Shown here: positions 43,332-53,000 of the stretch, in pieces
Numbering within the stretch: the stretch's first letter is position 1
How the letters are laid out: each line of letters opens with the position of its first letter
NCBI RefSeq assembly: GCF_963678635.1
Contig: NC_087062.1
Location: forward strand, 48,580,552-48,642,551
DNA length: 62,000 bases
From: Symsagittifera roscoffensis
Taxonomy: Eukaryota; Xenacoelomorpha; Acoela; Convolutidae
Direction of reading: 5' to 3'
Made by a program: the position numbers and the translations under genes
Notes under the pieces: model-generated
Seen by the model: the letters and a program-made list of their open reading frames with translations, nothing else
What the model was told of the DNA's origin: nothing
The model's database searches: none

Positions 43332-43562
43332 ATGCCGTCGCTGAATAGAAACGAAAGAGTTGCATGTCTTGAATGTGGCAGAGAATACAGTCACAAAGAT
43401 GCATCAAGACATAGCAGAACCTGTGGTGTTTTGAAATGTTCTAACTGTAACTTTTATACTTATAGCAGCGGGGAACTCACTTATCATTTCAAGAAGAAGC
43501 ATTGTCAACATAATGTCTCCAAACACACTTCAAAAGAAGATAAAATTAATAATTTTTGTTAA
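43332..43562 (+). CDS. Stand-alone zinc-finger protein, paralogue of the polymerase N-terminus
   Basis: 76 residues starting MPSLNRNERVACLECG. Cys/His pairs are C-x2-C...H-x3-C, then C-x2-C...H-x4-H. It aligns along its length with the module at 39776-40018, in which the same motifs have the same spacing, but identity is clearly below that of recent duplicates. It therefore looks like an old duplication of the polymerase N-terminal finger kept as a separate short gene. The frame is intact although the polymerase is broken. Likely nucleic-acid binding. Confidence 0.65.
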   Translation: MPSLNRNERVACLECGREYSHKDASRHSRTCGVLKCSNCNFYTYSSGELTYHFKKKHCQHNVSKHTSKEDKINNFC

Positions 43563-46007
43563 AATCATAGAAATTACTATGAATATTAGTTTTTACTGTA
43601 TCTGAAAAGTCTAATTTGTTGTAATAAACTTAGTTAAAAAGTATACAGTGTTTTCATCACAAAACCTGAACTGTAATTTGTTTTTTTATTCAAAGGTTTT
43701 GATTGATGATAAAGACAGCAAAAATTGAGTTCAAATTGTCGTGAAACTTTCCATGGAACTCGATCCGAAAATCTTTAATGAACAGTAAAAACTCCCTTGG
43801 TTGCAGGCTTGCGGAGACTTTGTTGCGATAAATTTGTAGTAAAAGTGCATAATATAAGCTAATGAGTAGTTAAGTACTAGCTTAAGAACTGTAAAACTTG
43901 GATATTTGTAAAACATCGACTAATTGAAAGGTTTTTGTAGTTAATATTTTAAAGTTTTCCTTGTTTAGTGCTTGTAAAAATGTTCATGGAGAAGAAAACT
44001 TTTTAAGCAGACAATGTGGTTTGACTTATCAGGAATTAAGCTTTTCTATTGTTTTTTTTGATGATTTTAGAAAATAAATTGATAAATGGCCTGGAAAAAA
44101 TGTATGTTTTTGCTAAACTTTGAAAGTTTCAAGATAATGATATTCATCATTCTCAACTAAAAATTTACTCTAAATAGAAATTCAAGTAAAAATTTGTTGA
44201 AATTGGATTCATTCGGTAGAAAGTAGATGAAGCAGAAACTGAGAAATTTCTAAAAAAAGATAGAAACTCCCTATAAGTCATTAGGATTTTTGAGATAATT
44301 TTACTAAAATTTTGCTTATAAAGTATATCTTGAGAAAAAAATCCGACATAAAAAATCTCAAAGGTTTATATTTATGCGTAATTCATTAGAAAATTTTATT
44401 ATCATTTGATAAATTATGTTCCTAAAATGAAAAAACAATTGTTTTGAGGATAATTTTTCTAAAGCAAACCCAATCTGACATCTTTTGGAAGATGATACCT
44501 AAATCATAAATCAAAAACTTGCTTTCAAGGTCTACATTTCATTGTTTTTACTATAAAGTTTTTTGCTGATTAAAACTAGGAAAACTATACAATTATTCCA
44601 TTTTGCAACTTGATTGCATTTGCTTAATCAATTTTTTGGGACACGCTCTTCTAGAAGTTTTTAGATTTTTTAGATGTTAGGAACTAGGTTCTCTTGCGTA
44701 TTTCTGGAGGTTTTCAGATTAAAACTAATAGAGCTGCTCCTAATTTGTTCTTAGATTGTAAAAATATACCTTTATATTCTCATTTTGTACATATATTTTT
44801 GAATGCTTTAACTAGCACCAATTCTTTCTCACTTGGATATTTTTGAGAAATCTTCCGTCATAAATTAAGAATAAAAAGCGAGTTAATAAATATTTTGCAA
44901 GAAAAGTGATAGTTATTGATCCCAAAAGTTGTATTTTTGCTTAAATTGTTTACGATAGCAACTAAAAAGGGGAACCTTGAGGAAGATCTTTACAATTTTT
45001 ATTGTAATAATCATTTGGTATCAGTTCTAATTTCATCTCTGCCAGCAAATTGTTCGTTCAATTGATACTATTTTCCTCCTAAATTCTCCAGTTTTGACTA
45101 AATTTTCTTGTAAAGTGTGTTCAATAGCGAAAACATGTATTAAACAGAAAGCAAGAATAACCCTAAAACATGGAAAAGCTCTACGGAAAATCTTGAAAGT
45201 TATGCTGCAGAAGCAACAGAGAGATAATCATTAGTTATGAAGAAGTTTTTGTTGAATTTGAGCCAATATCGAATAAACTTTTAAGAAATAGTTATCCCAT
45301 TTTTAGTCAAATTTAGCCATTAACAATTCATTTTTTATCAATAAATTGAAATTTGTATGAAAAATTTCTCACAAATCTTAATTTTTGTACAAATTTGGGT
45401 AATTCAATGAGAAAAAAATGAGGAGGAATTGAATCATGGAGTTTGATTTAGAAATTTCATAGAATATTGCCCTTAATGTTCATTTGAATTGAGATTCCTA
45501 AAAAAATTACCTGAACTGGACAAAAAAAAACAAATAAAAACCAAAATAAAAGGTTTGCAATGGAAAATTTCATGTAAATTTGATTAATTTTTACTTTATC
45601 TTCTCGAAAATTACGACTAATATCACTGTTTTCCGGAAGTTTCAATATTGATTCTGCTAGTATGAACCTTTTTTTCAGTGTTTAGAGCATTGCATAACCA
45701 AATATTTATCTCAAAATAAGATAAACTTCATTGTATTTCAATATTTTGAGAAAAAATTGTGGAAAAAGTCATTTTTATATTCAAAATTTTGTATCATTGT
45801 CTCAACATAATGCCAATTAAAATACAGTCTTAGCTTATTTTTAAAATCTATGCGTAAAGTATGTTTAAAGTTAGATCAAAAGCAACAATACATTAGCCAA
45901 AATCATGAGATTTTTGCAATTTTTTCCAAATACTTGAAATTTTAGCAATTTTTTTTTTCCAAATAGTTGAAATTTTTGCAATTTTTTCCAAATACTTGAA
46001 ATTTTTG
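43563..46007. other. Gene-poor right part of the Polinton-like element
   Basis: About 2.4 kb of AT-rich sequence with no ORF that I can support on either strand. A ~35-bp repeat ('gaaatttttgcaattttttccaaatactt', about 3.5 copies) lies at 45905-46015 beside the inner end of the right TIR. This interval, and the gap from 41664 to 42154, are where lost structural genes might have been. Confidence 0.5.
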
Positions 46008-46663
46008 CAATTTTTTCTGAAAAAATTTGAATTTTTTTGAAACTTCAGTAGTTTTCAGCATTTTTTCAAGTAGATAGAAATCAGATTATCTAATAAATAA
46101 CGTCGAATATTAGCTAATCTTATCGTGTTTTGAAGTTTTTTGAAAATTTTTTCATAAAAATTCCAAGTTTTTACCCAAAAACTCTTACCATTGACATACC
46201 ATGTATCAAAAAGCTAATTGAAAATCCTTCATTACACCACATACACGTAATTAACCTTTGATAATTACAAATTAGTTAACGCGCGCCAACATTTTTGCGA
46301 AAAAACTAGACAGTTCCACACAAAATTGGGAAAGGAACGTTATTTTGCTGTTAAAACTAGCAAGTTGGTGATATCATTTGAATGAATAATTTAATTTTGG
46401 TGCTTGACTGGAAGGTAGCGTTACTGGAAATTTACCTGGTTAAACTTTTGGATGTCTCATTTTGAGGTTAATAAGCGAACACATTTGTTTCCAGTAGCTT
46501 TATTTGTTATGTGCATTTGTTACCATTATCTTACCATCACACAAAGCATAAAACCTTACCATCGGTATTCCCTATCTTAATACATTGTAGACTCTATACC
46601 CAATGTTAATACATAGCTGGCTGACCGGATGCTCTATTTCCAATCTTAAAACATGTGGGTCAG
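46008..46663 (-). repeat. Right terminal inverted repeat (with 201-bp insertion)
   Basis: Reverse complement of the left TIR, ending ...ATGTGGGTCAG at 46663. It contains extra sequence at about 46316-46520 that the left TIR lacks; this is one copy of a 201-bp repeat whose other copy lies just outside at 46725-46925. TGGTAAG-type motifs are present on the minus strand. Confidence 0.85.
46324..46524 (+). repeat. 201-bp direct repeat, copy 1
   Basis: It starts AATTGGGAAAGGAACG and ends CATTTGTTACC. Copy 2 is 401 bp downstream, with the same length and about ten or fewer differences by eye. It replaces roughly 25 bp of the TIR sequence present at the left end. Confidence 0.85.
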
Positions 46664-46724
46664 ATTTCATAATTAGCTATTTTTTTGAAGTTTTTGCAAT
46701 TCCGATTAAATAAATTTGAATAGG

Positions 46725-46925
46725 AATTGGGAAAGGAACGTTCTTTTGCTGTTAAAACTAGCAAGTTGTTGATATCATTTGAATGAATAATTTAATTTTG
46801 GTGCTTGACTGGAAGGAAGCGTTACTGGAAATTTACCTGGTTAAACTTTTGGATGTCTCATTTTGAGGTAAATAAGCGAACACATTTGTTTCCAGTAGCT
46901 TTATTTGTTATGTGCATTTGTTACC
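46725..46925 (+). repeat. 201-bp direct repeat, copy 2
   Basis: Second copy of 46324-46524, lying 61 bp outside the right TIR terminus. It has no obvious terminal inverted repeats. It may be a short mobile unit, or the source or product of a local duplication that straddled the TIR end. Confidence 0.85.
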
Positions 46926-47186
46926 TTTAGCGAGCCTTTCCTTGTTCCATACGTGGGACCAACTGTAGAGGCCTTCACGTGGCGATCCTGTTAAAGTGTC
47001 TTACTTCTGTAAGACATGAGCTGACATCTACTTAATAAATTTTTTTCACAGGTTTCTAATTTCCATCTGTCTTCATATTTTGCCTTAAAATATCCTCGGG
47101 GAGTTTGATCGGTTGTGGCTTTTGCAATCAACCGCAATTATGAGCCCCAATAGAATGTAAATGGATTAAAAGTTGTTTGTTTCATT
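46926..47186. other. Spacer without recognised feature
   Basis: No coding, RNA gene or element end is recognised between the 201-bp repeat and the foldback element. Confidence 0.4.
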
Positions 47187-47190
47187 TATG

Positions 47191-47871
47191 CGCTCAAAAA
47201 CAGGTCAATAATTTTTACCTTAACGTACCTTAAAACACCTTAAAAAATTAAGGTAAATTTGCACTACCTTAAGTACATCATAACTTACCTTAAAACACCT
47301 TAAAAATTTACCTTAAATCACCTTAAAAGTTAAGGTGTATCAACCTAAAAAAACACCTTTGAAAAATTTTATAGGTAGATTTACCTTAAAATTTTACCTT
47401 AAAAAAGTAGGTAATTTATTTAACTACATTTAACTTAACATTAAGGTGTTTTTACCTTAAATTTTTACCTTAAAATTACAAAAGTTAAGGTAAAATAACC
47501 TCAAATGTTAAGGTAAAAAACCTTAAAAGTGAAGAGAATTAAGGTTTTTTACCTCAACATTTAAGGTTATTTTTCCTTAACTTTTGTGTTTTTAAGGTGA
47601 AAATTTAAGTTAAAAACACCATAATATTAAGGTAAATGTAGTTAAATTACCTACTTTTTTAAGGTAAATTTTTAAGGTAAATCTACCTATAAAATTTTTT
47701 AAGGTGTTTTTTAAGATTGATACACATTAACTTTTAAGGTGATTTAAGGTAAATTTTTAAGGTGTTTTAAAGTAAGTTAAGGTCTACTAAAGGTAGTGTA
47801 AATTTACCTTAATTGTTAAGGTGTTTTAAGGTATTTTTTAAGGTAAATTTACCTTGACTTTTTTTTGAGTG
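47191..47871. mobile_element. Foldback (palindromic) element built of TTACCTT/AAGGTAA
   Basis: A ~680-bp near-palindrome centred at about 47540. The arms start CGCTCAAAAA and end TTTTTGAGTG. Both arms consist of spaced TTACCTTAAA/TTTAAGGTAA words in mirrored order, so a single strand could fold into a ~330-bp hairpin. TATGC lies directly outside both ends (47187-47191 and 47872-47876), a 4-5 bp target duplication. It has no ORF; it is a MITE-like or foldback element. Confidence 0.8.
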
Positions 47872-47950
47872 TATGCAACTATAGTTCGAACTTGCATTAT
47901 ATGCAACTATATTTTCAACTAATTATATGCAACTATAGTTCAAACTTGTA
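47872..47950. repeat. Short repeat of 'tatgcaactata'
   Basis: Three copies of TATGCAACTATA or a near variant (47872, 47904, 47928), partly with 'gttcgaacttg' or 'gttcaaacttg'. It adjoins the foldback element, so one copy supplies that element's right target duplicate. Confidence 0.7.
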
Positions 47951-48139
47951 TTTGCTCAGCAACAAGCAATAGCAACCCAAGTGAACTAGTAATTTTGAAA
48001 ACCAGGCTTTTCTTTTTTCAACAACTTGCTTTAAGGCAAATAATATATCAAAAATATATTTCACTAAAATCGATAAACAAATGATATTCAATATGTTCGT
48101 GTTTGGTAAAAGTTACAAAGGAATCAATCAAAGTTTTTG

Positions 48140-48801
48140 CCAGGTCCCCGGGTCGAGATCCCGCTCAAAAACCGCTCAATATTTGAGCGGTTTGAGAGGT
48201 TTTCCAGCAAGATTTGAGCGGTTTGAGCGGTTTGGGCGGTTTTGGCGGTTTTTTTGGAAAAACCGCTCAAACCGCTCAAATCTTGCTTAAAAAACCGCTC
48301 AAAAACCGCTCATTTCTTGCGGTGATTTTTGAACGGTTTTTCGAGCAAGATTTGAGCGGTTTTTGAGCGGTTTTTCCAAAAAAACCGCCCAAACCGCCCA
48401 AACCGCCCAAACCGCTCAAACCGCTCAAATCTTGCTGGAAAACCGCTCAAACCAACATATTCAGTAGAACAAATACAACGAATATTTAGCTTTCAGGAAG
48501 TCCGCATAGCCTAACGGATAAGGCTTCTGACTTCGAATCAGAAGATTGCAGGTTCGAATCCCTTTGTGGTCGATTTTTTATTATTAAATCTTGCGCGGTT
48601 TTTGAGCGGTTTATTTAGATAAACCGCTCAGAACCGTTCAAATCTTGCGCGGTTTTTGAGCGGTTTTTTTAGATAAACCGTTCAAAAACCGCTCAAACCG
48701 CTCATTTTGAAGCAAGATTTTGAGCGTAATTGTCTAAAAAAACCGCTCAAACCGCTCAAATCTTGCTTCAAATTAGGTGAAAAATCTCGACTCGGGTCAA
48801 T
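48140..48801. mobile_element. Foldback element of GAGCGGTTT repeats, 8-bp target duplication
   Basis: 662 bp flanked by AGTTTTTG at 48132-48139 and 48802-48809. The ends are imperfect inverted repeats: GTCCCCGGGTCGAGAT at 48144 and, inverted, GACCCGAGTCGAGAT at 48799. The interior is dominated by GAGCGGTTT/AAACCGCTC words in mirrored clusters (48160-48450 and 48590-48760), giving several nested hairpins. An 8-bp duplication is typical of hAT superfamily insertion. A tRNA-like gene lies between the two clusters. No transposase. Confidence 0.7.
48500..48572 (+). tRNA. tRNA-Arg (TCG anticodon), possibly a pseudogene or SINE head
   Basis: 73 nt fold as a cloverleaf: acceptor GTCCGCA/TGTGGTC with one T-T mismatch and one G-T wobble; D arm GCC...GGC; perfect anticodon stem TCTGA/TCAGA with loop CTTCGAA (anticodon TCG, reading Arg CGA); then T loop TTCGAAT. 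The T stem GCAGG/CCCTT has two mismatches and a wobble, which weakens it. Box A (TAGCCTAACGG) and box B (GGTTCGAATCC) fit the Pol III consensus, and a T6 terminator follows at 48574-48579. No intron. It sits inside a foldback element. Confidence 0.75.
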
Positions 48802-48914
48802 AGTTTTTGAAACAACTATTTAGAGTCCATGCTTAAATCGATAAAATTTTGTTAGGAAGATCACATAAACTTAAACTAACATTTGGTACGTGCCAGTGAT
48901 ATATTGCCCTCATG

Positions 48915-49199
48915 CAGGGACTGATTAAGGGGGGCGAGGGCGCCTTTCACATCAGGGACTCGACCCCCTGCCGACCCAAAATGCCCCCTTTGTACTATTT
49001 TGAGATATAATTTTTTGACTGACTGACTGACCCTAAAAATTTTCTAAGAGCGCGCCAAAAATCTTTTGAAATTTTAGCCAAAACAGGGTCTCTACTGTTT
49101 TAGGAGAGCTCGGAAAATTATCAATTTGGTCGACCTAAAAAAAGGTTCGAAATTTTTTGAAAATCCGGCCCCCTCGAGAAAATCCTAGATCCGCCCCTG
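48915..49199. mobile_element. hAT-like MITE
   Basis: 285 bp starting CAGGGACTGATTAAGG and ending ...GATCCGCCCCTG, imperfect terminal inverted repeats with the CAGGG/CCCTG ends typical of hAT elements. It is flanked by CCCTCATG (48907-48914) and CCCTCAAG (49200-49207), an 8-bp target duplication with one mismatch. It contains no coding sequence and a small (TGAC)3-4 run near 49016. Confidence 0.75.
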
Positions 49200-49207
49200 C
49201 CCTCAAG

Positions 49208-50009
49208 TACGCTTAAGTCAATTACTTACTCGAGGGATTGTCTCAAGTTGATTGACTACTTTTAGATCGCAGAGATTGTCTTCTTCTGAGGTGTTTGTGC
49301 TGATGGGATCTCCTCACTCTTGTGCTCAGTTTCTGCTTCAAGTGGTAAGCTCCGTCGCATAAATAACTAACATTCTTCAGTCGTGATCAACTGCATACAA
49401 ACAAATCAAGTTATGCAAACTACCTTTTGAAGAGCAAAAGCCAAGGAGAACTTTTTTGAAAGTTTTTCTTTTTGACGAAAAAGATTAGAACACAAGGCAC
49501 GAAAAAAAATATGTGAAAAACAATAGGCGTAGAAAAAAGAATACAGTATACGGACTGGTGGCAGCGAGCAGAAGGTATCAGTTTCCTTACCAGAGTATGA
49601 GCGTGGAAACGCTATCACCAGCTATTCTGAAGATCAATGGAGTTCAGTTAAGAACAGTTTTAACTAGAGTCACCAGGTAAGACACCAAAGAAGTCGTGAT
49701 GGCTACTAAAATCATCACAATAAGCACCGTGCGAAAACAGTGATCAAGCAAAGGACGCCCATCAGAGCCGGAACTGAGAGATGAACGAAAAAACCATATC
49801 GCGAAGAAACTCCCTCTCACTATGACAGTGTGAAACAACTCAGCACGGACAAAACAAGACTAACACAACTAGGAAAAGACCCAGACTGCTTGCAATACCA
49901 GGATTGATGTGGATTGCCGACCAAGATTTTGGCATTGCGGAGACGTGGTTTCCCGAAAAAAAAATTTATAAAACGAATTGAAGCTAAAATGGCTACCAAG
50001 AACTGAAAA
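49208..50009. other. Spacer before the 248-bp satellite
   Basis: No gene is supported. Sequence from about 49840 (cagcacggacaaaacaagactaacacaac) faintly resembles the satellite unit and may be a decayed edge copy. Short open frames on the minus strand at 49406-49618, 49644-49838 and 49820-50110 have no motif support. Confidence 0.4.
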
Positions 50010-53000
50010 GTTCCTCTCGCTCGAAAAGGGGTAGAGGTGTGGCTCTTTATGTATAAAATGGAATCAAAATATATAACAAAAAAAAGAAACAAAGGACTAC
50101 GTAGCCCCAAAGACTGAAACAGACGAAAGTCTTAACAAATAGGAAACCATCTTGACAGTATCTTTAATGGCCCAGCAGATGAACAAGTTTTTTGAGGCAA
50201 TATTAACAAAGACTTCTCTATAAAGAACAAGTAAAACAAAGATACAAGTAACACAAGGGTTGCGCTCGCTCAAATAGGGGTAGAGGTGTGGCTCTTTAGG
50301 TATATGGAATCAAAATAATAACAAAAAAAAAGAAACAAAGGATTACGTAGCACCAAATTGTGTAACAGACGAGAGTCTTAACAAATAAAAAACCATCATG
50401 ACAGTATCTTTATTGGCCTAGCAGATGAACAAATGTTTTGAGGCAATATCAACAAAGACTTCTCTAATAAAACAAGTAAAACAAGGATACAAATAACACA
50501 AGAGTGGCTCTCGCTCGAATAGGGGTAGAGGTGTGGCTGTTTAAGTATAAAAAGTAATCAAAATAATAACAAAAAAAAAGAAACAAAGGATTACGTAGCA
50601 CCAAATTCTGTAACAGACGAAAATCTTAACAAATAGAAATCCATTTTGACAGTATCTTTTTTGGCCCAGCAGATGAACAAGTTTTTGAGGCAATATTAAC
50701 AAAGACTTCTCTAATAAAACAAGTAAGACATGAACACAAGTAACACAAGGTTTGCTCTCGCTCGAATAAGGGTAGAGGTGTGGCTCTTTATTTATAAAAT
50801 GCAATCAAAATAAAAACAAAAAAAACTTAAAAAAAGAAACACAGGATTATGTGGCACCAAATTCTGTATTAGACGAAAGTCTTAACAAATAGAAAACAAA
50901 TTTGACAGTATATTAATTGGCCCAGCAGATGAACAAACGTTTTGAGGCAATATTAACAAAGACTTCCCTAACAAAACAAATAAAACAAGGACACAATTAA
51001 CACAATGGTTGCACCCGCTCGAATAGGGGTAGAGGCGTGATTCTTTATGTATAAAAAGGACGCAAAATAATAACAAAAAAAAGAAACAAAGGATTACGTA
51101 GCACTAAATTCTGTAAAAGACGAAAATCTTAACAAATAAAAAACCCTCTGGAGAGTATCTTTTTTGACCCAGCAGATGAACAAGTTTTTGAAGCAATATT
51201 TACAAAGACTTCTCTAATAAAAACAATTCAAGCAAGGATAAAAGTAACACAAGGGTTGCTCTCGCTCGAAAAGGGGTAGAGGTGTGGCTCTTTATGTATA
51301 AAATGGAATCAAAATAATAACAAAAAAAGAAACGAAGGATTACGTAGCGCCAAATTCTGTAACAGACGAAAGTCCTTCCAAATAGAAAACCATTTTGACA
51401 GTATCTTTATTGACCCTGCAGATGAACAAGTTTTTTGAGGCAATATTAAGAAAAACTTCTCTAATAAAACAGGTAAAACAAGAATACAAATAACACAAGG
51501 GTTGCTCTCACTCGAATAGGTTTAGTGGTGTGACACTTATGTATAAAATGCAATCAAACTAATAATAACAAAAAAAAGTAAAAAAGGATTACGTAGCACC
51601 AAATTCTGTAACAGACGAAAATCTTATTAAAAAGAAAACCACTTTGACAGTATCTTTATTGGCCCAGCAGATGAACAAGTTTTCGAGGCAATATTATCAG
51701 ACTTCTCTAAAAAAAAACAAGAAAAACAAGGATACAAGTAACACAAGGGATGCGCTCGCTCGAATGGGGGTGGATGCGTGGCTCTTTATGTATAAAATGG
51801 AATCAAAATAATAACAAAAAAGGAACAAAGGATTACGTAGCACCAAAGCCTGTAACAGACGAAAATCTTAACAATTATAAAACCATTTTGACAGTATCTT
51901 TATTGGCCCAGCAGATGAACAAGTTTTTGGAGGCAATATAATCAAAGACTTCTCTAATAAGAAAGTAAAACAAGAATACAAGTAACACAAGGGTTGCTCT
52001 CAATCGAATAGGGGTAGAGGTGGGGCTCTTTATGTATAAAATGAAATCAAAATAATAACAAAAAAAAGAAACAAAGGATTACGTAGCATCAAATTCTGTA
52101 ACAGACGAAAATCTTAACAAATAGAAAACCATTTTGACAGTATCTTTATTGGCCCAGCAGATAAACAAGTTTTTTGAGGCAATTTTAACAAAAACTTCAC
52201 TAATAAAACAGGTAAAACAAGAGTACAAGTAACACAAGGGTTGCTCTCGCTCAAATAGGTTTAGTGGTGTGGCCCTTATACATAAAATGCAATCAAAATA
52301 ATAAAAACAAAAAAAATAAACAAAGGATTACTTAGCACCAAATTCTTTAACAGACGAAAATCTTAATAAAAAGAAAGCCATTTTGACAGTATCTTTATTG
52401 ACCCAGCAGATGAACAAGTTTTCGAGGCAATATTATCAAAGACTTCTCTAAAAAAAACAAGTAAAACAAGGATACAAGTAACACAAGGGATGCGCTCGCT
52501 CGAATGGGGGTGGAGGCGTGGCTCTTTATGTATAAAATGAAATCAAAATAATAACAAAAAAAAAGAAACAAAGGATTACGTAGCACCAAATTCTGTAACA
52601 GACGAAAGTCTTAACAAATAGAAAACCATTTTGACAGTATCTTTATTGGCCCAGCAGATGAACAAGTTTTCGAGGCAATATTATCAAAGACTTTTTTTAA
52701 AAAAAACAAGTAAAACAAGGATACAAGTAACAGAAGGGTTGCGCTCGCTCGAATGGGGATAGAGGTGGGGCTCTTTATGTATAAAATGAAATCAAAATTA
52801 TAACAAAAAAAAGAAACAAAGGATTACGTAGCACCAAATTCTGTAACAGACGAAAATCTTAACAAATAGAAAACCATTTTGACAGTGTCTTTATTGGCCC
52901 AGCAGATGAACAAGTTTTCGAGGCAATATTATCAAAGACTTTTCTAAAAAAAACAAGTAAAACAAGGATACAAGTAACACAAGGGTTGCGCTCGCTCGAA

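Larger units (their letters stand above)
33502..46663. mobile_element. Polinton/Maverick-like DNA element with long TIRs
   Basis: 13.16 kb bounded by inverted repeats that both begin CTGACCCACAT at the outer end. Inside, a protein-primed-type DNA polymerase B gene runs leftward from about 40018 to 34130. Small ORFs run rightward from 40540 to 43562. The two sides are separated by a repeat-built promoter. The self-synthesising polymerase, the TIR length and the overall size fit Polinton-like or adinto-like elements. Capsid, packaging ATPase, retroviral-type integrase and cysteine maturation protease were not found, and 43563-46007 is empty. It is therefore a non-autonomous derivative, a decayed copy or a distinct reduced lineage. 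No clear 6-bp target duplication was seen. The polymerase is broken, so this copy is inactive. Confidence 0.8.

Noticed and set aside
33496-46669. 6-bp target duplication for the Polinton-like element
   Set aside because: Flanks (aggtgg on the left, atttca on the right) do not match, so no duplication is claimed. The boundaries rest on where TIR identity ends.
48081-48290. Arg/Phe-rich ORF (RFERFERFGRFWRFF)
   Set aside because: It is a translation of the GAGCGGTTT words of the foldback element.
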